Assembly: GCA_001796865.1 (NCBI GenBank)
Contig: MGNQ01000048.1
Coordinates: 58,407 to 64,062, forward strand
Direction of reading: 5' to 3'
Length of the DNA stretch: 5,656 nt
Source: Chloroflexi bacterium RBG_16_56_11
Lineage (GTDB): Bacteria; Chloroflexota; Dehalococcoidia; Dehalococcoidales; RBG-16-60-22
Shown here: one piece after another, positions 1 to 5,357 of the stretch
Position numbering within the stretch: the first letter of the stretch is position 1
How the letters are laid out: each line of letters starts with the position of its first letter
Notes under the pieces: model-generated
The model's input: only the letters and a program-made list of their open reading frames with translations
What the model was told of the DNA's origin: nothing
Databases searched by the model: none
Made by a program: the position numbers and the translations under genes

Positions 1-148
1 GGTTGGGCTTGGGCTGCTCGCGTATCCAGTTATACATGATGTTGATGTTACAGCCGGGGACGAGCTCGTTGCTCATCAGCCAGACCCCGGGCTTCTTTCC
101 ACCGGACGACAGGGTCACCACGTACTTTTCGTATTTAGGGGCTGCCAT
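1..148 (-). CDS. Cupin-like protein, N-terminal 49 residues only (runs off the left edge)
   Basis: Only the N-terminus is present; the frame is open to the window edge. The start is ATG at 148-146, with a strong ribosome binding site AAAAGGAGG at 158-166 (9 nt spacer) lying inside the end of the upstream DUF169 gene. An ATG at 156-154 is in another frame and soon meets a stop. The visible peptide begins MAAPKYEKYVVTLSSGG and ends NIMYNWIREQPKPN, breaking off where a cupin metal motif would be expected. Its layout (KYxxxV near the start, then a hydrophobic strand with MYNW, then a proline-rich turn) resembles the lead-in to the second domain of the bicupin at 2363-3265 (KYRENV, then FHMSYES, then PVPDKPHVH). 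The cupin assignment is therefore inference from a short stretch. There is no signal peptide, so it is probably cytoplasmic. It sits 4 nt after the DUF169 stop, so the two are very likely co-transcribed and translationally coupled. Confidence 0.5.
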   Translation of the reverse strand, partial: MAAPKYEKYVVTLSSGGKKPGVWLMSNELVPGCNINIMYNWIREQPKPN

Positions 149-152
149 GATA

Positions 153-896
153 TCATGCCTCCTTTTTCAGCTCTTCGACGATGCTCTGGACCTTCTTTTT
201 ATGGCCTTCCGGACCCAGGGTATAGGACTCCGGTACCCACTCCATCTCCTCGAGGTTTTTAATGATGCCGGGCAGCTTGTCCCAGGGAATGGAAAGGAGT
301 ATGCGGCCTTCCGGGAACAACCGCCGCGATTTCATCCCGAAACCGAACCCGGTGATGGTCAGGTTCATCTCACCGGTCTGGTAGGGATAGAGATAAAGCC
401 AGGTGCACCCGGCCACCGGCGTACCCCTGGCCGTCCACATTTCGCCGGTGGTATAGGCTTTGGCCCGGATGAATATCTCCGCCTGGCTCACGCTGGCCAG
501 GATAATCAGCAGGTCCGGCTCGAAGTTTAGTTTGTCGATAGGGGCGAAGGCCAGGTAGTCGACCGAGCCCCTGGCCAGCCTGGGTAGGTACTGGTAAATG
601 CGGCGGTTGGCGCGAACGTCCTTAAAGGCGCCCAGCTTCGGGCCGACGCGGCCGCTCTCGAAAATGGGGTCGGCCTCGACCATTCCCAGCATAAGCGGGC
701 CGATGCAGGTGAAATCTTCCTTCGTGACGTAGAAGGCCTTACCCTGCTGCGCCTCGACCAGCATTTCACAGAAGTCGAGCGTCTTACCCGGCCTTTTCAG
801 GCCCTTCGGCCGGGTGTTCAGGAATTTGACGCCAACGGGTTTTCTCTCGAATTCGAATTTACCGAGCACAGATAATTCCGGCGGCAACGGGTTCAT
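153..896 (-). CDS. DUF169 family protein (247 aa)
   Basis: Member of the DUF169 family, whose biochemical role I do not know. The opening matches the family pattern: a short helix, then KPVGVKFL (19-26), then DFCEMLVEA (41-49), then GKAFYVTKEDFTC (52-64), then GPLMLGM (66-72). Cys43 and Cys64 are the conserved-looking cysteines; a third, Cys164, precedes a TGEMN segment (174-178), and the C-terminus carries a LLSIPWDKL strand-turn (200-208). Where many relatives seem to have a further cysteine after the GE-N segment, this one has a Gly/Phe run (GFGFG, 183-187). The start at 896 is chosen because GAGGAGGT lies at 901-908, just upstream. An in-frame ATG at 938 would add 14 residues but falls inside the promoter -10 region and has no ribosome site. 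There is no signal peptide or membrane segment, so it is likely cytoplasmic. It is first in a unit with the left-edge cupin-like gene and divergent from the acyl-CoA dehydrogenase. The family call is firm; the function is unknown. Confidence 0.85.
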   Translation of the reverse strand: MNPLPPELSVLGKFEFERKPVGVKFLNTRPKGLKRPGKTLDFCEMLVEAQQGKAFYVTKEDFTCIGPLMLGMVEADPIFESGRVGPKLGAFKDVRANRRIYQYLPRLARGSVDYLAFAPIDKLNFEPDLLIILASVSQAEIFIRAKAYTTGEMWTARGTPVAGCTWLYLYPYQTGEMNLTITGFGFGMKSRRLFPEGRILLSIPWDKLPGIIKNLEEMEWVPESYTLGPEGHKKKVQSIVEELKKEA

Positions 897-900
897 GGAG

Positions 901-908
901 ACCTCCTC
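901..908 (-). promoter_or_regulatory. Ribosome binding site of the DUF169 gene
   Basis: GAGGAGGT on the minus strand, with the GGAGG core 5 nt before the ATG at 896. It decides the start in favour of 896 over the upstream in-frame ATG at 938. Confidence 0.8.
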
Positions 909-936
909 AATCGATGAAATAATTTGGAATCTCATC

Positions 937-969
937 ATTATAATAGAATTAGTCGCCGGTAATGTTCAA
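937..969 (-). promoter_or_regulatory. Sigma70-like promoter for the DUF169/cupin unit
   Basis: On the minus strand, TTGAAC (969-964) is followed after 18 nt by TATTAT (945-940). An overlapping perfect TATAAT lies at 942-937, which would give a 21 nt spacer with the same -35. Transcription would start near 930, leaving a leader of about 35 nt with the ribosome site at 901-908. The -35 box lies 9 bp from that of the opposite promoter, so a single regulator could act on both. This is a motif match only. Confidence 0.55.
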
Positions 970-978
970 GTTAGAAAG

Positions 979-1008
979 TTGCCGTTGTTTCCGCAGTTTT
1001 CTTATAAT
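979..1008 (+). promoter_or_regulatory. Sigma70-like promoter for the acyl-CoA dehydrogenase
   Basis: TTGCCG (979-984), an 18 nt spacer, then a perfect TATAAT (1003-1008). Transcription would start near 1015, leaving a leader of about 37 nt that holds the AAAGGAGA ribosome site. The heptamer GTTGCCG occurs at 978-984 and again at 1009-1015, a 31 bp shift (about three helical turns). These copies span the -35 box and the probable start point, so they might be regulator half-sites. Motif match only. Confidence 0.6.
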
Positions 1009-1036
1009 GTTGCCGATAACGACGTGCGCCGGGCCG

Positions 1037-1044
1037 AAAGGAGA
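1037..1044 (+). promoter_or_regulatory. Ribosome binding site of the acyl-CoA dehydrogenase gene
   Basis: AAAGGAGA with a 7 nt spacer to the ATG at 1052. It sets the start at 1052 and excludes the 30-codon upstream extension to an ATG at 962, which would cross the promoter and encodes no family-like sequence. Confidence 0.8.
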
Positions 1045-1051
1045 GTGGCAG

Positions 1052-2200
1052 ATGCTGGACTTTAGCTTCACTGAAGAGCAGGAGATGATACGCCGCATGG
1101 TCAGGGATTTCGGGCAGAAGGAGCTGGCTCCGGGTTACGCGGCCAGGGTCAAGGCCGGGTCCGTGCCTCCCGAAATGATAAAAAAGATTGCCGACCTCGG
1201 GCTAATGGGGCTGAATATTCCGGAGCAATACGAGGGGCAAATGAAAGACGCTGTTACCACGGGCGTCATTCTTGAGGAGCTGGCACGGCACGCCGATGAC
1301 GCCGCTTACCTGGTCTTCAACAATTATGCGCAGGCGAACTTCGTGGTGCTGGGTAACGATGACCTCAAGCGGGAATGGTTGCCGGCCATGGCCCGGGGCA
1401 GGAAGATTGTGCTCATGGCGGCTACCGAGGCCGAGGCCGGCTCCGACCTGGCCAATTTGAAAACGATAGCCAGGAAAGACGGCGACTATTACATTTTAAA
1501 CGGGGAAAAGAACCGCGTGACTTTCCTCCAGCAGGGGCACGCCGCCACGGTGCTGGCCAGGACTGACCCCTCCTCCCGGAGGCTTACCCCTTTCCTGGTG
1601 CCGCTGGACCTTCCCGGGGTGACCCGGGCGCCCATCGCCGACCTCGGGACGGAGTCGACCGGCGGCGGGATTATGTCGCTGGAAGATGTGCGCCTGCCCG
1701 GTAAGTACCGGCTGGGCGATGAAGAGGGAAAAGGATTTTATGCCGCCATGCGCACCTTCGACTGCGTCCGGGCTTTCGGCGCGCTGGAATCCCTGGCCAA
1801 GGCGGATGTCACCCTGCAGGAGACGCTCGACTACGCCCGGCAGAGGGTGCAGTTCAACCGGCCCATCGCGCGGTTCCAGGGGGTTTCCTTCCGGCTGGCC
1901 GAAGCGGCCACTCGCATCGAGCTGGGGCGGTGGCTGTGCTACCGCGTCCTGTGGCTGAAGGATAAGGGACTGCCTCACAGCAAAGAGGCCGCCATGGTCA
2001 AGTGGTGGTGCCCCAAGACGGCGTTCGATATCATCCACGAGTGCCTGCTCATCCATGGGCACTACGGCTACAGCAAGGACCTGCCGATAGAGCAGCGGCT
2101 GCGGGACGCCATCCTGCCGGAGATAGGCGACGGCACCGCCGAAATCATGAAATCGATTATCGTGCGTGAGATATTGGGCCGGGAGTACCTGGACTTTTAA
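1052..2200 (+). CDS. Acyl-CoA dehydrogenase family protein (382 aa)
   Basis: FAD-dependent acyl-CoA dehydrogenase (ACAD): alpha,beta-oxidation of an acyl-CoA with electrons passed to ETF, in the cytoplasm. The length is typical. The N-terminal helical domain starts with FTEEQEMIRRMVRDF (6-20). The middle flavin domain carries ATEAEAGSD (124-132; the usual TEPxxGSD has Pro, here Ala127) and NGEKNRVTF (150-158; the usual Trp-Ile-Thr-Asn is Arg-Val-Thr-Phe, with Thr157 kept). The C-terminal helical domain has YARQRVQFNRPI (261-272; the usual FG is FN), GHYGYSKDLPIEQ (336-348) and IGDGTAEI (358-365). The loop that holds the catalytic Glu in MCAD-type enzymes (EGT) reads Asp360-Gly-Thr. The alternative Glu site used by isovaleryl-CoA dehydrogenase-type enzymes aligns without gaps to Val239. 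Asp360 is therefore the only obvious base candidate. Arg240 and Arg372 are kept. The gene is monocistronic, divergent from the DUF169 unit and convergent with the transporter operon. The family is firm; the substrate is unknown. Confidence 0.92.
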   Translation: MLDFSFTEEQEMIRRMVRDFGQKELAPGYAARVKAGSVPPEMIKKIADLGLMGLNIPEQYEGQMKDAVTTGVILEELARHADDAAYLVFNNYAQANFVVLGNDDLKREWLPAMARGRKIVLMAATEAEAGSDLANLKTIARKDGDYYILNGEKNRVTFLQQGHAATVLARTDPSSRRLTPFLVPLDLPGVTRAPIADLGTESTGGGIMSLEDVRLPGKYRLGDEEGKGFYAAMRTFDCVRAFGALESLAKADVTLQETLDYARQRVQFNRPIARFQGVSFRLAEAATRIELGRWLCYRVLWLKDKGLPHSKEAAMVKWWCPKTAFDIIHECLLIHGHYGYSKDLPIEQRLRDAILPEIGDGTAEIMKSIIVREILGREYLDF

Positions 2201-2225
2201 AATTGATTTCCCGCCAGGCTAGTGC

Positions 2226-2359
2226 TTAGTTGCAATTGTTGGCGCTCAAGTAAACCGCTCACCCTGGTTCCACTGAGTCACCACGAAATGAGCCTGTCGA
2301 AGGGTGGTTTGAAAGGCCCATCACGAGCGGTAAATGGCAAAGCTCATTTCGGCAACTAA
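2226..2359. repeat. Nested inverted-repeat element in the convergent intergenic gap
   Basis: The 162 bp gap between two convergent genes is largely occupied by a symmetric element. The outer arms are TTAGTTGC (2226-2233) and GCAACTAA (2352-2359). After exactly 20 nt inward on each side come ACCGCTC (2254-2260) and GAGCGGT (2325-2331). Inside are ACCCT (2261-2265) and AGGGT (2301-2305). A perfect 10 bp pair CGAAATGAGC (2284-2293) / GCTCATTTCG (2342-2351) offers a competing fold that crosses the ACCGCTC pairing. The core TGAGCCTGTCGAAGGG (2289-2304) looks like a dispersed palindromic repeat I associate with some bacterial genomes. It may be a decayed MITE or REP-like element, and could act as a two-way terminator, though no clear T-run follows. 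No protein is encoded. Confidence 0.5.
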
Positions 2360-2362
2360 ATA

Positions 2363-3265
2363 TTAGGTGATGTAGCCGCTCTGTCCCGTCCCGGTGTGTC
2401 CGAACGGCCTCACGACGGCGAATATCCAGGGCCTGTCCTGTTTATTGACGATGAGCGGGCAGTGCGGGTGGCCCTTGGGCTGTATGGCCACCGAGGGGGT
2501 GGTGATGACGTGCTTTTCCATCTCTTTACCCATGTACATCTCGCACTCCGCCCCCAGTTCGGAGAGATTGTTACCGTCCGCTCCTATGAAAAGCAAGAAC
2601 TCCGTATAGGGGTGCACGTGCGGCTTGTCCGGCACCGGGCCGAACCGGTAGGGCGCCTTGTTCATGCTTTCGTAAGACATGTGGAAATCGAAGTCCTTGC
2701 CCTTGATTTCCGTGATGGCCCCGCCGTGCGTGTCGGCGTTGTTGGGACCATAGTGCCAGGGCCCATTGCGTGTGAAAGCGAGGTGCTGGACATTCTCCCG
2801 GTATTTCGCCTGGAACCCGCCCGGCCATTTCGGGGTAATGTCCGAGTGCACCGGGGTCGACTTCGTTTCCCTGGTCATGGAAACACTCATCTGGATGAAC
2901 CGCCTGTCCATTCTCACGATGCTGGCCGGACCGTGCTGAAAACCCTTTGGAATGGCAATGGCCGTCGAGGTGGTGAGCACGTGCTTCTCCATTTCTTCCC
3001 CGACCATCACCTCGACCTCCGCCCCCAGGTAACCCATATCGTACGTATCGGTCCCCATCCAGATACTCACCTGGTCATAGTCGTGCGTCTCGGCGTCGAA
3101 GGGCGCCCGCCCCACTTTTCCCGCGGCGTAGAAGGTCCCGTATTCGATACAGACATCGAATCCCAAAAATTCACCGTTCATCCGGGTGCCCTGCCGATAG
3201 AGGCCCGGCCCGAAGTCCTGGAAAGAAAAACTCCTGATGAAATGTCCGTAAGCGGTCTTCGCCAT
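2363..3265 (-). CDS. Two-domain cupin protein (bicupin, 300 aa)
   Basis: Two tandem copies of one beta-barrel domain, in register with an offset of 157 residues from about 32 to 130 and 189 to 287. Paired segments include MEKHVLTT (92-99) with MEKHVITT (249-256), and IPKGFQH (105-111) with QPKGHPH (262-268). The second domain has a full cupin motif 1, HVHPYTE (His216, His218, Glu222), and motif 2, PKGHPH (His268), so it should bind a metal. In the first domain the same positions are Glu59, His61, Gln65 and His111, so the metal site looks degenerate. Cupins include dioxygenases, isomerases, decarboxylases and binding proteins; the reaction here cannot be told. There is no signal peptide, so it is cytoplasmic. 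The start at 3265 follows AAGGAGG at 3273-3279 with a 7 nt spacer; an ATG seven codons upstream at 3286 lies inside a hairpin. It is the last gene seen in the transporter operon, 63 nt after the DppC-type permease. The fold is well supported; the function is unknown. Confidence 0.85.
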   Translation of the reverse strand: MAKTAYGHFIRSFSFQDFGPGLYRQGTRMNGEFLGFDVCIEYGTFYAAGKVGRAPFDAETHDYDQVSIWMGTDTYDMGYLGAEVEVMVGEEMEKHVLTTSTAIAIPKGFQHGPASIVRMDRRFIQMSVSMTRETKSTPVHSDITPKWPGGFQAKYRENVQHLAFTRNGPWHYGPNNADTHGGAITEIKGKDFDFHMSYESMNKAPYRFGPVPDKPHVHPYTEFLLFIGADGNNLSELGAECEMYMGKEMEKHVITTPSVAIQPKGHPHCPLIVNKQDRPWIFAVVRPFGHTGTGQSGYIT

Positions 3266-3278
3266 TTGATTTCCTCCT

Positions 3279-3314
3279 TCCGGCATCGGGGCGTTGAGTT
3301 TCGTTGATGCCGGA
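3279..3314 (-). promoter_or_regulatory. Hairpin directly upstream of the bicupin ribosome site
   Basis: A perfect 9 bp inverted repeat, TCCGGCATC (3279-3287) and GATGCCGGA (3306-3314), with an 18 nt loop, in the 63 nt gap between the permease stop and the bicupin start. In the minus-strand mRNA the 3' arm ends in GGA and runs straight into the AGGAGG ribosome site (they share position 3279). The loop side holds a direct repeat CGTTGA (3292-3297 and 3302-3307). No U-run follows, so it is not a standard terminator; mRNA protection or translational tuning is more likely. Confidence 0.55.
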
Positions 3315-3328
3315 TAATTGTTCCGTAA

Positions 3329-4225
3329 TTACAGAGTGCCCCTTAACCGGGGGTCGAGGGCGTCTCTGAGGGCATCTCCGACGATGTTGAAAGCGAAGAC
3401 GACAAGCATGATGGCGGCCCCGGGGGCTACCGAGAGTATCGGCTGCCTCACCAGGTAGCGATACCCTTCGTTGACCATGGCGCCCCAGGCGGCCCCCGGC
3501 GGCCGGATACCGACGCCGAGAAAGCTAAGCCCCGCCTCGGCGAGGATAAGGAATCCCAGCTGCAGGGTAACGACCACGATTATCGGGGCAATGGCGTTCG
3601 GCAGGATATGTCGCCACATCATGCGAACGTGGCTGGCCCCCATGGAACGCGCCGCCAGGATATAATCATTTTCTTTGATGGAAAGCGTCATGCCACACAT
3701 TATCCGGATATACCCCGGAATAGTGGCGATACCCAGTGCGATGATGACATTCTGGATACCGCCGCCGAGCACGGCCGCCAGCAGGAGCGCCAGCACTATC
3801 ATAGGGAAGGGCATGAGGATATCGGTGAACCTCATGATAAGCACATTGGTTATACCCCGGAAATATCCGGCCAGAATACCGAGCGTCACGCCGAGAACTG
3901 ACGCGATAGAAACACTCACGAACCCCACCAGCAACGCCGTCCTGGTGCCGAAAATGAGCCGGCTCAGGGTATCTCTACCGATGGGGTCAGTACCCAGCAG
4001 ATGCTGACCGCTGGGCGGCTGCAGGATGATTTTTAGATTTTGTTTATAGGGGTCATAGGGCGCCAGCTGGTTGGCGAATATAGCCGTCAATACCAGGATT
4101 ATCAAGACCACGAAGCCGAAGATGACTATCCGGCGCTGGAAAAACACCCTGACGAAACGCCGCCACTCGCTAACCTTCGCAGGAGATTCTGAAAAGCTGG
4201 CGTTGGTGGTAACATCTGCTGCCAT
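3329..4225 (-). CDS. ABC transporter inner-membrane permease, DppC/OppC type (298 aa)
   Basis: Second permease subunit of a peptide/nickel-type ABC importer in the cytoplasmic membrane. The N-terminus is a cytoplasmic tail of about 30 residues, then a first membrane helix (about 33-50) and the family signature region LAPYDPY (54-60). GTDPIGRD (78-85) is hallmark DppC sequence. Further hydrophobic segments lie around 96-119, 140-170, 210-232 and 265-285. The EAA loop that docks the ATPase runs from about 187 to 210 (DYILAARSMGA through RHILPN). Length and C-terminus (DALDPRLRGTL) are typical. The start at ATG 4225 lies 9 nt after the stop of the DppB-type gene, with only a weak AGGA overlapping that stop, so coupled translation is likely. 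The substrate could be a di/oligopeptide, nickel chelate, or another organic solute; sequence alone does not say. Confidence 0.93.
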   Translation of the reverse strand: MAADVTTNASFSESPAKVSEWRRFVRVFFQRRIVIFGFVVLIILVLTAIFANQLAPYDPYKQNLKIILQPPSGQHLLGTDPIGRDTLSRLIFGTRTALLVGFVSVSIASVLGVTLGILAGYFRGITNVLIMRFTDILMPFPMIVLALLLAAVLGGGIQNVIIALGIATIPGYIRIMCGMTLSIKENDYILAARSMGASHVRMMWRHILPNAIAPIIVVVTLQLGFLILAEAGLSFLGVGIRPPGAAWGAMVNEGYRYLVRQPILSVAPGAAIMLVVFAFNIVGDALRDALDPRLRGTL

Positions 4226-4234
4226 ATCAAAATC

Positions 4235-5194
4235 CTAGGCGTACTGTATCCTGGGGTCGAGCCAGCCGTAAGTGATGTCAACTATCAGATTCGCGACTAC
4301 GACGACCACGGCAAAAACTAGGGTGCATGATTGTACTACCGAATAGTCCTGGGCGAAGATACTGGTCACCATCAGGGAGCCGATACCGGGAACAGAGAAC
4401 ACGGTTTCGACAATGACCGAGCCGCCGAAGATAAAGCCAAGCTGCAGACCGAGAACGGTGACTACCGGGATAAGGCTGTTTTTCAAGGCGTGCTTGATAA
4501 TGACGACACGTTCGCTCAGGCCCTTGGACCAGGCAGTACGGATGTAGTCCTGCCGGACAACTTCGAGCATGCTTGACCTGGCCTGCCGGGCGATGCCGGC
4601 CAGCGCCCCGACGGAGAGACAGATAACGGGCATAATCGCCTGTTTGGTACTCATCCAGAAATCATCAAACGGCGAGGTATAGCCGATTATCGGCAGCCAT
4701 CTAAACTGGAGGCCAAGGACATAAATCATCATCACACCCAGCCAGAAGACAGGTATGGTGATGCCGACATACGAAAGGGGCGTCACGATTCTATCGGCCA
4801 GTTTGCCGCGCTTCACGGCCGCCAGCGCCCCGGCCCCAATGCCAAGGACGGTGCTGATGATGAATGCTTCCAGTCCCAGGTTCAAGGTTACCGGATAACG
4901 CTCGCGGAGCAACGTGCTTACCGGCATATGGTAAAATATCGACCTGCCAAAGTCGAACCTTACCACCCCCGACACCCATTTCAGGTACTGTGCGAGGATG
5001 GGTTTGTCCAGTCCGAACTCCTCCCGCAGCTTTTGCACACCTTCCTCGGATAAAGTGGACAACTGCGTACTCTGGCCAATGTAAATGATGATGGGGTCGC
5101 CGGGCAGCAGTCTCATGGCGAAGAAGATTATCAAGGTTATCATAAAGAGGCAGAATATCGCCAGAAGCAACCGCCTGATAATATACGCCGTCAT
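4235..5194 (-). CDS. ABC transporter inner-membrane permease, DppB/OppB type (319 aa)
   Basis: First permease subunit of the same importer, pairing with the product of 3329-4225. It starts MTAYIIRRLL, followed by one membrane helix (about 9-30) and the conserved LPGDP (30-34). A periplasmic stretch with FGLDKP (60-65) and FDFGRS (80-85) is typical of the family. Further hydrophobic helices lie around 104-127, 137-163, 187-202, 241-260 and 290-308. The EAA loop spans about 216-243 (DYIRTAWSKGLSE through KHALKN), with Trp222 where Arg is common. The C-terminus ends WLDPRIQYA, as expected. A GGAG ribosome site (5202-5205) lies 7 nt before the ATG. The gene follows the solute-binding protein gene after 163 nt holding a stem-loop. 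The family is firm; substrate specificity is not readable here. Confidence 0.93.
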   Translation of the reverse strand: MTAYIIRRLLLAIFCLFMITLIIFFAMRLLPGDPIIIYIGQSTQLSTLSEEGVQKLREEFGLDKPILAQYLKWVSGVVRFDFGRSIFYHMPVSTLLRERYPVTLNLGLEAFIISTVLGIGAGALAAVKRGKLADRIVTPLSYVGITIPVFWLGVMMIYVLGLQFRWLPIIGYTSPFDDFWMSTKQAIMPVICLSVGALAGIARQARSSMLEVVRQDYIRTAWSKGLSERVVIIKHALKNSLIPVVTVLGLQLGFIFGGSVIVETVFSVPGIGSLMVTSIFAQDYSVVQSCTLVFAVVVVVANLIVDITYGWLDPRIQYA

Positions 5195-5293
5195 TATGAA
5201 ACTCCGGAAAATTATCGGTTAAACATAGCCGGACTCACGATATCCATCGGCCGGGCGTCCCTGAGCCAACCGGAAATCAGGAAAATTCAAGAG

Positions 5294-5348
5294 GAGCAGG
5301 GCGATTTACACCGGAGCGGTATTCCTGCCCGGGCGAATCGCCCTGCTC
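5294..5348 (-). promoter_or_regulatory. Intercistronic stem-loop between binding protein and permease genes
   Basis: A perfect 13 bp inverted repeat, GAGCAGGGCGATT (5294-5306) and AATCGCCCTGCTC (5336-5348), with a 29 nt loop that itself holds the palindrome GCCCGGGC (5327-5334). It sits 9 nt after the stop of the binding protein gene. On the operon strand it is followed by CTCTTGAATTTTCC, a weak U-tract at best. Such hairpins between a binding protein and its permeases often stabilise the upstream message or partly end transcription, so that more binding protein is made. The remainder of the gap (5195-5293) shows only the permease ribosome site and no convincing promoter. Confidence 0.65.
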
Positions 5349-5357
5349 TCTACGTTT

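Noticed and set aside
3..530. Open frame of 175 codons on the plus strand at the left edge
   Set aside because: It lies opposite the DUF169 gene and the left-edge cupin-like gene, both with strong ribosome sites; no domain is visible in it.
897..938. N-terminal extension of the DUF169 protein to an ATG at 938
   Set aside because: The extra 14 codons overlap the -10 box of the promoter and lack a ribosome site, while the ATG at 896 has GAGGAGGT at ideal spacing.
962..1051. N-terminal extension of the acyl-CoA dehydrogenase to an ATG at 962
   Set aside because: The 30 extra codons run through the TTGCCG/TATAAT promoter, and the start at 1052 has AAAGGAGA and matches the normal ACAD N-terminus.
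1496..2062. Open frame of 188 codons on the minus strand inside the acyl-CoA dehydrogenase gene
   Set aside because: Antisense shadow of a firm ACAD gene; Pro/Gly/Arg-rich with no family-like motif and no ribosome site.
2201..2362. Classic rho-independent terminator for the acyl-CoA dehydrogenase gene
   Set aside because: Inverted repeats are present, but the loops are long and no T-run follows a compact stem, so I call it a repeat element rather than a terminator.
3266..3286. Start of the bicupin at an ATG at 3286
   Set aside because: It adds seven residues translated from the hairpin arm and the ribosome site itself (AAGGAGG at 3273-3279), which clearly serves the ATG at 3265.
2396..3307. 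Long open frame on the plus strand (about 303 codons) opposite the bicupin gene
   Set aside because: It mirrors the whole bicupin gene in an antisense frame, has no ribosome site or recognisable domain, and is rich in His/Arg/Val as expected from antisense of GC-biased codons. The minus-strand frame has clear tandem cupin motifs.
5195..5293. Separate promoter for the permease genes
   Set aside because: The best box pairs on the minus strand (for example TTGGCT with TGGATA) are too far from consensus to support a call.
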